DNA of 15,921 nt from Propionibacteriaceae bacterium (GTDB lineage: Bacteria > Actinomycetota > Actinomycetes > Propionibacteriales > Propionibacteriaceae), in the NCBI GenBank assembly GCA_031255975.1, contig JAIRRM010000198.1, positions 1-15,921 on the forward strand. Reading direction: 5' to 3'. Positions 1-7,503 of the stretch are shown piece by piece; position 1 is the stretch's first letter, and every line of letters begins with the position of its first letter. A program made the position numbers and the translations under genes. The notes under the pieces are model-generated. The model had not been told where the DNA came from and did not search any database. It worked only from the letters and a program-made list of their open reading frames with translations.

Positions 1-32
1 AACACCAGACCAGCGGTTGCGGGAAGTTCCAT
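1..32 (-). CDS. Start of an unidentified gene, truncated by the window edge
   Basis: Reading the minus strand from position 32 gives ATG followed by an open frame, MELPATAGLV, to the edge of the window. A good Shine-Dalgarno sequence (GAGGTGAG) ends four bases upstream of this ATG. A second in-frame ATG at 53 (MSAEVRI...) has no ribosome binding site in front of it, so 32 is the preferred start. Too little is visible to assign a family. The gene points the same way as sdhCAB but is separated from sdhB by about 400 bases containing strong hairpins, so it is probably a separate transcription unit. Confidence 0.5.
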   Translation of the reverse strand, partial: MELPATAGLV

Positions 33-162
33 GATTCTCACCTCGGCACTCATCGTATGCGGACGGCCGCCGCCGCGCACCTTAACCCCCACAGTGCGGC
101 CAAAGTTTTAGCGTAGGAATGCCTGGCGGAATGATTACCTGGACGATGTGGAAAATCTGGTG

Positions 163-190
163 TTTCTTATTGCAACATCCCGTGTAATAT
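163..190 (+). promoter_or_regulatory. Candidate promoter of the intergenic RNA
   Basis: A -10-like TAATAT lies at 185-190 (four of six consensus positions), preceded by TG. A weak T-rich -35 region lies at about 163-168, giving a 16-base spacer. An alternative pairing is TTGCAA (170-175) with TAGATG (192-197). The stretch 160-200 is A/T-rich relative to its surroundings. Either choice would start transcription at about 197-204, just before the first base-paired stem. The match to consensus is modest and the call rests mainly on this position. Confidence 0.3.
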
Positions 191-196
191 GTAGAT

Positions 197-335
197 GTCA
201 CAGCAGACGATGACAGGGGCGGCCCCTTGGGGCTACGCGTACCTGTCGCGGGGGCGTCTGTAGTGGCCAGGGCTGTGCAAACGGCCCTATCCCATAGGCA
301 ATGGCCGTCGCTGGTTCGCTAGCGGCGGCCATTGT
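197..335 (+). ncRNA. Candidate small structured RNA in the sdhB downstream gap
   Basis: This gene-free stretch folds into consecutive hairpins. The first is a nested stem: CAGACG 204-209 pairs with CGTCTG 255-260, GACAGG 212-217 pairs with CCTGTC 242-247, and GCCCC 222-226 pairs with GGGGC 229-233. Next come two mutually exclusive hairpins: AGGGC 269-273 with GCCCT 284-288, or CCTAT 286-290 with ATAGG 294-298 around a CCC loop. Last is a 13-bp stem, 300-312 with 321-333. The imperfect positions T308/G325 and T211/G248 are U-G wobbles in a plus transcript but would be C-A or A-C mismatches in a minus transcript, which favours the plus strand. I see no SRP, tmRNA or RNase P signature motif and do not recognise a known family. 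It could instead be a paired-terminator region serving sdhB. Confidence 0.4.
300..333 (+). terminator. 13-bp stem-loop, candidate terminator
   Basis: AATGGCCGTCGCT (300-312) pairs with AGCGGCGGCCATT (321-333) around an 8-base loop, with one U-G wobble when read on the plus strand. No clear T-tract follows on either side, so it would be a U-less actinobacterial type or a 3' stabilising hairpin. It could end the candidate plus-strand RNA. It also lies about 100 bases beyond the sdhB stop and could help end the sdhCAB transcript. Confidence 0.4.
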
Positions 336-431
336 CGTCCGGGGGTTGAACGCCGAAATACCGCTATCGCGCGGTCGCAGTCGTAGGCAGCGGCGGAATC
401 GGCACCGGAAGCGGGGCGATCCCAGTCAAAA

Positions 432-1178
432 TCAGACCTGAGGCCGGAACAGGCTTTTCAGCCGCTCGCGCTGCAAGATGGCGATAGCAGTCAACGGTAC
501 GTTCTGCGGGCATACCGAGACACATTCGCCGTACTGCGAGCAGGGGCCGAACTCCTCTTCCATCGCCGCCACCATGTGCTCGGCCCGTTCGGCCTTCTCG
601 ATGGCGGGGATGGGCAATAGCGACAAATGGGCCACCTTAGCCCCGGTGAACAACAGCGCCGCCCCGTTGGGGCAGGCTGACACGCAGGCACCGCAGCCGA
701 TACAGGCCGCGAAATCCAACGCCCGTTCCACCTGATCGTGCCCCACGCCTACGGCGTCACTGTCGGGCGCGGTACCCGCCGGCAACGCCACGGTGCCACC
801 GGCGGCGATGATGCGATCCAGTCCGCCGCGATCCACCACCAGATCCTTGCGTACCGGGAACGCCCCGGAGCGCAGCGGCTCGATACGCAGCGTCGCCCCG
901 TCGTGGAACGAACGTAGCCGCTGCATACACGAGGTTACGTGCGGTTGCGGCCCGTGCGGGCGACCATTCACATTTACCCCGCAGTTGCCACAGATGGATT
1001 CGCGGCAATCGGAGTCGTACGCGATGGTCTCCTTGCCCTCGTGTAGCAACTGTTCGTTGAGCCGATCCAGCATCTCCAAAATCGACATACCGGCGTCGAG
1101 TTGATCGACCTCGAAGCTCTCGTAGTAGCCGGACGCATTGGTGTGCGGCTGCCGCCAAATCTGCAAGGTGAGTTTCAC
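432..1178 (-). CDS. sdhB: Succinate dehydrogenase / fumarate reductase iron-sulfur subunit
   Basis: This is the electron-transfer subunit of complex II, passing electrons between the flavin of SdhA and the haem/quinone sites of SdhC on the cytoplasmic face of the membrane. The 248 residues show all three cluster motifs. The plant-type [2Fe-2S] ligands are C58, C63, C66 and C84. The C-terminal ferredoxin-like domain has C159, C162, C165 and C169 followed by proline, then C213, C219 and C223-P. By family rule these bind [4Fe-4S] (159, 162, 165, 223) and [3Fe-4S] (169, 213, 219). The start is GTG, overlapping the sdhA stop (GTGA) with AGGAGG eight bases upstream, so translation is coupled. It is the last gene of sdhCAB. 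Sequence alone does not settle whether the enzyme runs as succinate oxidase or fumarate reductase. Confidence 0.96.
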   Translation of the reverse strand: MKLTLQIWRQPHTNASGYYESFEVDQLDAGMSILEMLDRLNEQLLHEGKETIAYDSDCRESICGNCGVNVNGRPHGPQPHVTSCMQRLRSFHDGATLRIEPLRSGAFPVRKDLVVDRGGLDRIIAAGGTVALPAGTAPDSDAVGVGHDQVERALDFAACIGCGACVSACPNGAALLFTGAKVAHLSLLPIPAIEKAERAEHMVAAMEEEFGPCSQYGECVSVCPQNVPLTAIAILQRERLKSLFRPQV

Positions 1179-3157
1179 TTGTAGTTCCTCCTTGCCACAT
1201 GCACGTTGGTGTACTCAAGCGGTTCGGCGTGCCGCGTGAATCGCAACATCGGGTTGGACGAGAAATCAAGCGGGGCCGAAGTGGCCCACGCGGAGGTGAA
1301 CATCCAGTTGTCGTCATCGCGTACCGCTTCGCCGGCGTCTTGATGTTCGACACGGAAATGCGCGCCACAGCTTTCGTCACGATCCAGCGCGTCGGTACAC
1401 ATCAACTCGGCGAGTTCCATGAAATCGGCGACGCGACCAGCCTTCTCCAGGGCCTGATTGATGCCTTTGCCCTTGCCGGTGACCAAGACGTCCTGCCAGA
1501 ACTCGGCCCGTAGCGCCCGGATCTGGCCGATGGCCGTCTTGAGCGATTTATCCGACCGATTCAGTCCGCAACCCTCCCAAAGGTACGTCCCCAACTGCCG
1601 ATGGAACTCGGTGGGGGTACGGGTGCCATGTACCGACAGCAGCGCCTCACCGCGTTGCGTCGCCCGCTGATAGGCCGCGACCACGGCGGGGGAGTCGAGC
1701 GCCGGACGACCCTGCCCCAGCAGTGGAGCCAGGTAATCCATCACCGCGTACGGCAGCACGAACCAGCCGTCCACGCTGGCCGACAGCAGCGAGTTCGCTC
1801 CCAGCCGGTTGGCACCGTGATACGAGTAGTTCGCCTCACCGCCCACGAACAGGCCGGGGATGGAACTCATCAGGTTGTAGTCCACCCAGAGGCCGCCCAT
1901 GGTGTAGTGGGTGTTGGGCGCGATGCGGATCGGCACCTTCATCGGGTCTTCACCCACAGCCACCCGGTACATCTCGATGAGGTTGGAGTAGCGCTCCCAG
2001 ATCACGTCCGCGCCCAACCGTTTGATGGCGTCGCCCAGATCGAGGTACGTGGCGTTGCGCATCGGCCCCACGCCATGTCCGGAATCGATCTGTTCCTTTC
2101 CGGCCCGCGACGAAATGTCGCGTGGTGACAGGTTGCCATACGCCGGATACTTGCGCTCCAGGTAGTAGTCGCGTTCGTCTTCCGGGATGTCGCCGGGAGC
2201 GCGGTCGTCCCCGGCTTTCAACGGCACCCAAACCCGGCCATCGTTGCGTAAACTCTCGCTCATCAAAATGGTCTTTGATTGCCAAGGTGTCATCACCGGC
2301 AGGCAGGTGGGGTGGAACTGCACCAACGACGGGTAGCCAAGATACGCGCCGTGACGGTGCGCCCGCCAGGCGGCGGAGGCGTTGCAACCGATGGCTAGCG
2401 TGGAGAGGTAGTACACCGTGCCGTAGCCGCCGGTGGCCAGAATCACGGCGTCGGCGGGCTGGGCGTGAATCCTGCCGGTGGCGAGATCGCGTACGATGAC
2501 GCCACGCGCCGCACCGTCCTCCATGATGAGATCTAGCATTTCAGTGCGCGGATGCAGCTTGATCGCTCCCGCCTGCACCTGTCGCATCAACTGCTGGTAG
2601 GCGCTGAGCTGCAACTGTTGGCCGGTCTGGCCTCGGGTGTAGTAGGTACGGCTCACCTGTACGCCACCGAAACTACGAGTGGCGAGCGCGCCGCCGTATT
2701 CGCGGGCGAATGGAGCGCCGATGGCGTTCATGTGGTCGATGACCCGTAGTGATTCCTGACCCAGCCGGTACGCTTCGGCCTCGCGGCCTCTAAAATCGCC
2801 GCCCTTTACGGTGTCCACCACGAAGCGATACAGGGAATCGTTGTCCACCTTGCGGGCGCGGGCCGCGTTGATGCCACCCTGCGCGGCGATGGAGTGCGCC
2901 CGGCGCGGCGAATCCTGATAGCAGAAGGCGTGTACCTCGAAGCCGAGTTCCGCCAACGCGGCGGCAGCGCCCGAACCGGCCAGACCGGTGCCGACGACCG
3001 CCACGGTGAACTTCTTACGGTTTGCCGGGCTGATAACCCGGTATTCTTGCCGCCGTCGCAGCCAGGCGGTTTCCGGATCGCCGTCGGGGATACGGGCGTC
3101 AAGCACTTGCCCCAGGGTCACGCCGGGAGCGGCGGAAGGCGGTGGTGTGAACGTCAT
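1175..3157 (-). CDS. sdhA: Succinate dehydrogenase / fumarate reductase flavoprotein subunit
   Basis: This is the catalytic subunit that interconverts succinate and fumarate using covalently bound FAD (660 aa). A ~48-residue N-terminal extension precedes the FAD-binding dinucleotide motif (G56, G58, G61). H88 in RAHSIAAQGG is the expected site of the 8-alpha-histidyl FAD link. Dicarboxylate-site residues expected from the family are present: H282 in QFHPT, R346 in SPRD, H417 in NTHYTMGG and R451 in HGANRLGANSL. The C-terminal ~130 residues form the usual flavoprotein helical domain. Its ATG overlaps the sdhC stop by four bases (ATGA), as does its own stop with sdhB. The length and the gene order C-A-B match the type B enzymes with a single cytochrome b anchor. 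Confidence 0.97.
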   Translation of the reverse strand: MTFTPPPSAAPGVTLGQVLDARIPDGDPETAWLRRRQEYRVISPANRKKFTVAVVGTGLAGSGAAAALAELGFEVHAFCYQDSPRRAHSIAAQGGINAARARKVDNDSLYRFVVDTVKGGDFRGREAEAYRLGQESLRVIDHMNAIGAPFAREYGGALATRSFGGVQVSRTYYTRGQTGQQLQLSAYQQLMRQVQAGAIKLHPRTEMLDLIMEDGAARGVIVRDLATGRIHAQPADAVILATGGYGTVYYLSTLAIGCNASAAWRAHRHGAYLGYPSLVQFHPTCLPVMTPWQSKTILMSESLRNDGRVWVPLKAGDDRAPGDIPEDERDYYLERKYPAYGNLSPRDISSRAGKEQIDSGHGVGPMRNATYLDLGDAIKRLGADVIWERYSNLIEMYRVAVGEDPMKVPIRIAPNTHYTMGGLWVDYNLMSSIPGLFVGGEANYSYHGANRLGANSLLSASVDGWFVLPYAVMDYLAPLLGQGRPALDSPAVVAAYQRATQRGEALLSVHGTRTPTEFHRQLGTYLWEGCGLNRSDKSLKTAIGQIRALRAEFWQDVLVTGKGKGINQALEKAGRVADFMELAELMCTDALDRDESCGAHFRVEHQDAGEAVRDDDNWMFTSAWATSAPLDFSSNPMLRFTRHAEPLEYTNVHVARRNYK

Positions 3158-3924
3158 GACAGCACCCCCGCAAGCACCGCTATCGGGATAGAAGCATTAC
3201 CGAGCAGGATGAACACCGCGATCAACCCTCCAATGGTGATGAGGATGGCGCGTAACCGCTTACCGATTGCGCCGAGGTCGGACACGACCGTGTACAGACC
3301 GTGTGAAACGTGGATGGCCAACAGCACCATCATGCCGATGTAGATAGCCGCCGACCAGGGTCGTGAGAAGCTGGCGATGAGATTCTGATACGCGAACGCG
3401 GCGGTGTCGGTGTGCTCCTGGAACGTCGCAGGTGCCAGTGGTTTGACGCCCAAGGTGAGATCGGCGAGATGGAAGACCACGAACGCCAGGATGAACAGGC
3501 CGGTCAGCGGCATCAAGGTGGCGCTGAAGGAGCGGAACCCGTTGTTGCGTTTCGCCGAGAAACGTCCCCGGGCCCGGCGTCCCCGAACCCAGAGGATCGT
3601 AGCGACACTCACGTGCGCCACGATGCACCCGGCCAGCACCACCCGCAAAACCCACACCAAACCATTGGCCGGAAGCAGCGGCTCACCCGCGTGACGCAAC
3701 CAGTAGGCGTACTCGTTGAAGTGCTCGGCCCCGGTGTACACCTTGAGATTGCCGAACAGATGGACGGCCAGGAAGAGCGCGCCGATGGTGCCGGTGAGTG
3801 CCAGCACCACTTTCAGCCCCCAATTCGGCAGTTTCTTCGGCTTGCGGGCCGATGTTTGGAACGCCGGGGGCAGTTCGGGTGTGGTGGCCACGGCCTCGCT
3901 GGCAGCAGTTGGCGTTGCTGACAT
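3154..3924 (-). CDS. sdhC: Succinate dehydrogenase cytochrome b subunit (type B, five-helix)
   Basis: This is the membrane anchor that carries haem b and the quinone site. From the chosen ATG it has 256 residues with five hydrophobic segments at about 36-58, 88-112, 136-158, 190-212 and 226-246. Candidate axial haem ligands H55, H104, H152 and H205 sit one per helix in the first four, the pattern of di-haem type B anchors such as Bacillus SdhC. No separate sdhD is present. The frame is open upstream to 4053, but the start at 3924 is preferred because CGGAGG precedes it by six bases, the first 30 residues are then a polar tail typical of actinobacterial SdhC, and the upstream reading would cover the divergent promoter region. 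It is the first gene of the operon. Di-haem type B enzymes couple to menaquinone, which fits an actinomycete. Confidence 0.93.
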   Translation of the reverse strand: MSATPTAASEAVATTPELPPAFQTSARKPKKLPNWGLKVVLALTGTIGALFLAVHLFGNLKVYTGAEHFNEYAYWLRHAGEPLLPANGLVWVLRVVLAGCIVAHVSVATILWVRGRRARGRFSAKRNNGFRSFSATLMPLTGLFILAFVVFHLADLTLGVKPLAPATFQEHTDTAAFAYQNLIASFSRPWSAAIYIGMMVLLAIHVSHGLYTVVSDLGAIGKRLRAILITIGGLIAVFILLGNASIPIAVLAGVLS

Positions 3925-4098
3925 GCAAACCTCCGATGGGGTCACTGTGAGAACTTGTGATGAAGACCTAGTAGGAATCATTCCACAATGGCCATCCGTG
4001 TGCTGGAAAGGCGGGCTGGTGTGGTCGTGGCGCTGTCGGCGCGGCGGAAACATTGTCCAATTGAAACTGCTCGGATAGCCAAGACTTGCATCACCGGC

Positions 4099-4112
4099 TA
4101 GATTTGGCTGAG
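4099..4112 (+). promoter_or_regulatory. -10 element for a probably leaderless malQ transcript
   Basis: TAGATT at 4099-4104 fits the actinobacterial -10 pattern TAnnnT and lies seven bases before the GTG start codon at 4112. No Shine-Dalgarno sequence is found upstream of the GTG. Together these suggest transcription starts at or one base before the start codon. No convincing -35 hexamer is visible at the expected position, around 4076-4081. Confidence 0.4.
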
Positions 4113-6046
4113 TGAACGACGAGCCGGAGGCGGTGTCTGAGCAGGTGACAGAGCAAGTGTCTGAGCAGGAATGTCGTCAGGCGCTGGTGTCGCGTCTCTC
4201 TCCCACCGGTGTGTCAGCGGGTTACGTCAACGCCGCTGGTGGTTACGTCGTGACCGGCACCAAGACATTGGCGTTGGTCGCCGATACCCTGACGCAGCTC
4301 GGTGTTGCCGCCGGTAGCGACGCCCTCAGCGAGGTGCTTATCTGCACACCAGGCCGCTACCATCCGGGGTTGTTCGGAACGATCGTCAAGGAATCCGGAC
4401 GTACCTGTCGGGCCGCTGGTTACGTCAACGAGGCCGGGTACCACACGCTGTATCTGGACAGCGGCGGACGGCGCTTCGTCATCGCCGCGCCGGAGCAGTT
4501 GCGGATACCGGATCGAGGCTGGGGCTGGCAGGTACAGCTTTACTCGGCGCGTTCGGCGTACTCCTGGGGCATCGGGGACTTCCGCGATCTGGCGATGATC
4601 TGCCGACTGGCCGCTGAGCAGGGAGCGTCGTGTGTGCAGGTATCGCCGGTACACGCCACCGCCCCCATCAGCAAGCCGCAGGACTCGCCGTACTCTCCTG
4701 CATCTCGGGAGTTTCTGAATCTGCTGCATGTGGCCGTTGGGCTGGTACCCGGTGCCGACTCGGTCGATTTGAGCGATTTGGCGGCTCAGGGGCAGGCGCT
4801 GAACGATGACCGGATCATCAACCGAGCGGCGGTGTGGCAACTGAAGTTGACCGCGTTGGAGCGCATCTGGGAAACAGTGCGCGATGACCTGCCGCTGGAA
4901 TACCAGTCATGGCGAGACGGACAGGGTGTGCCGCTCAACCGGTTCGCCACCTGGAGTACCATCGCCGAGCAACTCGACACCCCGAAATGGATGTCGTGGC
5001 CGGAGGAACTGCGTCGTCCCGACGGCGACGTGGTGCATGATTTCGCCGAGCACAACGCCGAACGGGTGGAGTTCCATACCTGGTGTCAGTGGGTGGCCGC
5101 GCAGCAGTTCTATTGGGCCTGTCACTGCGGGGTGGACGTGATCGCCGATGTGGCGGTGGGATTCGACGCCAACTCCGAGGATGCCTGGAACTATCAAGAC
5201 GCGGTGTGCTTCGATTTCGAGATCGGCGCTCCACCCGACACCCACAACATCGAAGGGCAGCGCTGGGGGCTGCCGCCTTTGCTGCCGGCCAAGCTGGTAG
5301 AGGCAGATTTTCGACCATTCATCAACATGGTGCGGGCCACTCTTACCCACGCTTCGGCGCTGCGACTCGACCATGTGATGCAGCTATGGAGGCTCTACTG
5401 GGTGCCACAAAGCCTGCCTGCCACCGAGGGGGTGTACGTCTACTACCCGGTGGACGCGCTACTTGCCATTTTGCGCGTGGAGGCGGCCCGTCGTGGGGCA
5501 TGGGTGGTCGGTGAGGACATGGGCACCGTAGCCGCCGGGGTACGCGAGACCATGGCCATCATCGGACTGCTCGGCAACCGTTCCGCGATGCGTACCCCGG
5601 TGTCAGATTTCCCTGAGCTTGGTGTGGGCACCTCGTCTACGCATGACCAGGTGACGGTGGCCGGGCTGATAACCGGTTCCGACGTAGATGATCTGCACCG
5701 CATCGGCAAAGGGGCGGATTTCACGCAGATCGCCAACACCAGGCGTGGGCTCGCCGAACTGGCGCGTATCGACCCCGAAAAGCCTGTGGCTGACATCACC
5801 GACGACGATATTCACGCCGCGGTCGTCGCCCGCTACCGACTGCTGGCGGCGGCACCGTCGCGGGTGGTGCTCGTCACCTTGGAGGACGCCGCCATGGTGC
5901 GCGAGCGTCCCAACATGCCGGGCACCACGGGTGTCTACCCGAACTGGTGCCTGGCACTGCCACGGCGCGTGGACGAAGTGATGCGTTCCCCGTTGGCGCG
6001 CGCGCTGGTAGAGGTGATGGGAACCAGACGGTTGAGCCGTATCTGA
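4112..6046 (+). CDS. malQ: 4-alpha-glucanotransferase (amylomaltase, GH77)
   Basis: This enzyme transfers alpha-1,4-glucan segments between maltodextrins in the cytoplasm and works with glycogen/maltodextrin phosphorylase. The 644 residues show GH77 landmarks in order: SARSAYSWGIGDF (145-157), SPYSPASREFLN (192-203), RLDHVMQLWR (418-427) with nucleophile D420, VVGEDMGTV (465-473) with acid/base E468, THDQVTVAG (510-518) with third carboxylate D512, and NMPGTTGVYPNW (601-612). The first ~135 residues form a poorly conserved N-terminal domain and contain two similar segments, GYVNAAGGY (37-45) and GYVNEAGYH (103-111). Alternative starts further in would cut this domain. It stands alone, divergent from sdhC (187-base gap) and convergent with pntB (59-base gap with no clear terminator). 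At 644 aa it is somewhat short for actinobacterial MalQ. Confidence 0.93.
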   Translation: MNDEPEAVSEQVTEQVSEQECRQALVSRLSPTGVSAGYVNAAGGYVVTGTKTLALVADTLTQLGVAAGSDALSEVLICTPGRYHPGLFGTIVKESGRTCRAAGYVNEAGYHTLYLDSGGRRFVIAAPEQLRIPDRGWGWQVQLYSARSAYSWGIGDFRDLAMICRLAAEQGASCVQVSPVHATAPISKPQDSPYSPASREFLNLLHVAVGLVPGADSVDLSDLAAQGQALNDDRIINRAAVWQLKLTALERIWETVRDDLPLEYQSWRDGQGVPLNRFATWSTIAEQLDTPKWMSWPEELRRPDGDVVHDFAEHNAERVEFHTWCQWVAAQQFYWACHCGVDVIADVAVGFDANSEDAWNYQDAVCFDFEIGAPPDTHNIEGQRWGLPPLLPAKLVEADFRPFINMVRATLTHASALRLDHVMQLWRLYWVPQSLPATEGVYVYYPVDALLAILRVEAARRGAWVVGEDMGTVAAGVRETMAIIGLLGNRSAMRTPVSDFPELGVGTSSTHDQVTVAGLITGSDVDDLHRIGKGADFTQIANTRRGLAELARIDPEKPVADITDDDIHAAVVARYRLLAAAPSRVVLVTLEDAAMVRERPNMPGTTGVYPNWCLALPRRVDEVMRSPLARALVEVMGTRRLSRI

Positions 6047-6105
6047 AACCGAGCCAAGATCGACCCGACTGCTCCGCTCCAGGCGTCACTTACGACATCT
6101 ACGAG

Positions 6106-7503
6106 TTACGCGGGTAGCGCGGCCAAAATCGCTTGCAGTGTGGTGCGGGCGTCTCCGAAGCAAAGCGCGGCGTTGTCGCTGGTGAAAAGCGGGTTCGGTA
6201 CCCCGGCATAACCGGCACCACGACCGCGCTTGAACACCACCACGTTGTGAGCCTCCCACACATGCAGCACTGGCATTCCGGAGATCGGGGTGCCGGGCTG
6301 CATGGCGGCGGGGTTCACGGTGTCGTTGGCTCCGATCACCAAAACCACGTCGGTGTGCGCGAAATCGTCGTTGATCTCATCCATCTCGTACACGATGTCG
6401 TAGGGCACCTTGGCCTCAGCGAGCAGGACGTTCATATGTCCCGGTAGCCGTCCGGCGACGGGGTGGATGCCGAAACGCACCGTGATGCCGCGATCACGAA
6501 GCCGCTTGGTGAGTTCGGCTACGGGGTACTGCGCCTGCGCTACGGCCATGCCGTAACCGGGCGTGATGATGACCTCCTCGGCGTTCCAGAGCAGTTCAGC
6601 CACGGCGGCCGGGGTGGTCTCCCGTTCCGTGCCGGCGTCTACCGTCGGGCCAAGTTGCGTGGTGGTGGAACCGAAGCCGCCCAAAATTACCGACAGGAAT
6701 GAACGATTCATGGCTCGGCACATGATGTAGCTGAGAATCGCGCCGGAACTGCCGACCAGCGCGCCGGTCACCACCAGAATGTCGGCCCCGATGGTGAATC
6801 CGGCAAACGCCGCCGCCCAACCGGAGTACGAGTTGAGCATCGACACCACCACCGGCATGTCCGCGCCACCGATGGCTGCGACCAGATGGAACCCCAATGC
6901 GAGCGCCAGCACCGTCATCAGCACCAGCGGCATCCAGGCCGACGATTTGCCAGCCTGAGCGGCGGTGATGAACCAGTACGCCAACCCGCCACAACCCGCG
7001 AGCAGCGCCAGGTTGATTAGATTATGCGCGGGCAGCAGCAGCGGGCGGCTGGGCAGCCGTTCGGCGAGTTTTGCCCAAGCCACGATAGACCCGGTGAATG
7101 TGATGGCACCGATGAAGATGCCGATGAACGTCTCCGCCTCGTGGGTGGTGCTGCCGACGGAGCTTTTCAGATACGAGTTGTAGCCCACCAGCACCGCCGC
7201 CAGCCCCACGAAGCTGTGCAACTGCGCCACCAACTGGGGCATCCCCGTCATCTTCACCCGGAACGCCTTGACGATGCCGATGACGGCACCGATAGCGACC
7301 GCCGCCACCAGTAGGGCCAGCGACGTGGTGTTGGGACGGCCCTGCATCATGTCCACGATGGCGGCTAATAAGGCCAACCCCATGCCAACCACGCCAAGGG
7401 CATTGCCGCGTTTCGCCGTCTCGTGCTTGGAAAGCCCCTGCAAAGCCAGCACGAAAAGCAGGCAGGAGACGATGTACGTCGCGGAGACGAGTTGGTTAAT
7501 CAT
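6106..7503 (-). CDS. pntB: NAD(P) transhydrogenase subunit beta
   Basis: This is the beta subunit of the membrane proton-translocating transhydrogenase, which reduces NADP+ with NADH using the proton gradient. Its 465 residues (the usual size) begin with about nine hydrophobic segments up to residue ~280. These carry the proton-channel histidine H96 in [19 protein letters not shown] and the conserved [20 protein letters not shown] block (212-231) with D215 and N224. The soluble NADP(H)-binding domain III follows: [11 protein letters not shown] (315-325), [20 protein letters not shown] (345-364), [10 protein letters not shown] (372-381), [10 protein letters not shown] (391-400) and the lid-like [10 protein letters not shown] (431-440). 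The ATG overlaps the pntA stop by four bases, with a GAGGGG ribosome binding site about eight bases upstream, so the two subunits are translationally coupled. Confidence 0.97.
   Translation of the reverse strand: MINQLVSATYIVSCLLFVLALQGLSKHETAKRGNALGVVGMGLALLAAIVDMMQGRPNTTSLALLVAAVAIGAVIGIVKAFRVKMTGMPQLVAQLHSFVGLAAVLVGYNSYLKSSVGSTTHEAETFIGIFIGAITFTGSIVAWAKLAERLPSRPLLLPAHNLINLALLAGCGGLAYWFITAAQAGKSSAWMPLVLMTVLALALGFHLVAAIGGADMPVVVSMLNSYSGWAAAFAGFTIGADILVVTGALVGSSGAILSYIMCRAMNRSFLSVILGGFGSTTTQLGPTVDAGTERETTPAAVAELLWNAEEVIITPGYGMAVAQAQYPVAELTKRLRDRGITVRFGIHPVAGRLPGHMNVLLAEAKVPYDIVYEMDEINDDFAHTDVVLVIGANDTVNPAAMQPGTPISGMPVLHVWEAHNVVVFKRGRGAGYAGVPNPLFTSDNAALCFGDARTTLQAILAALPA

Noticed and set aside
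197..335. Assignment of the structured region to actinobacterial 6C RNA or a riboswitch
   Set aside because: The loops lack runs of six cytosines, no known aptamer motif is seen, and no plus-strand gene follows for a riboswitch to control.
3925..4053. Upstream extension of sdhC to a start at 4053
   Set aside because: It has no ribosome binding site, the extra 43 residues do not resemble SdhC, and a strong CGGAGG site supports the start at 3924.
6047..6105. Bidirectional terminator between convergent malQ and pntB
   Set aside because: No stem of more than a few base pairs and no T-tract could be found in the 59-base gap.
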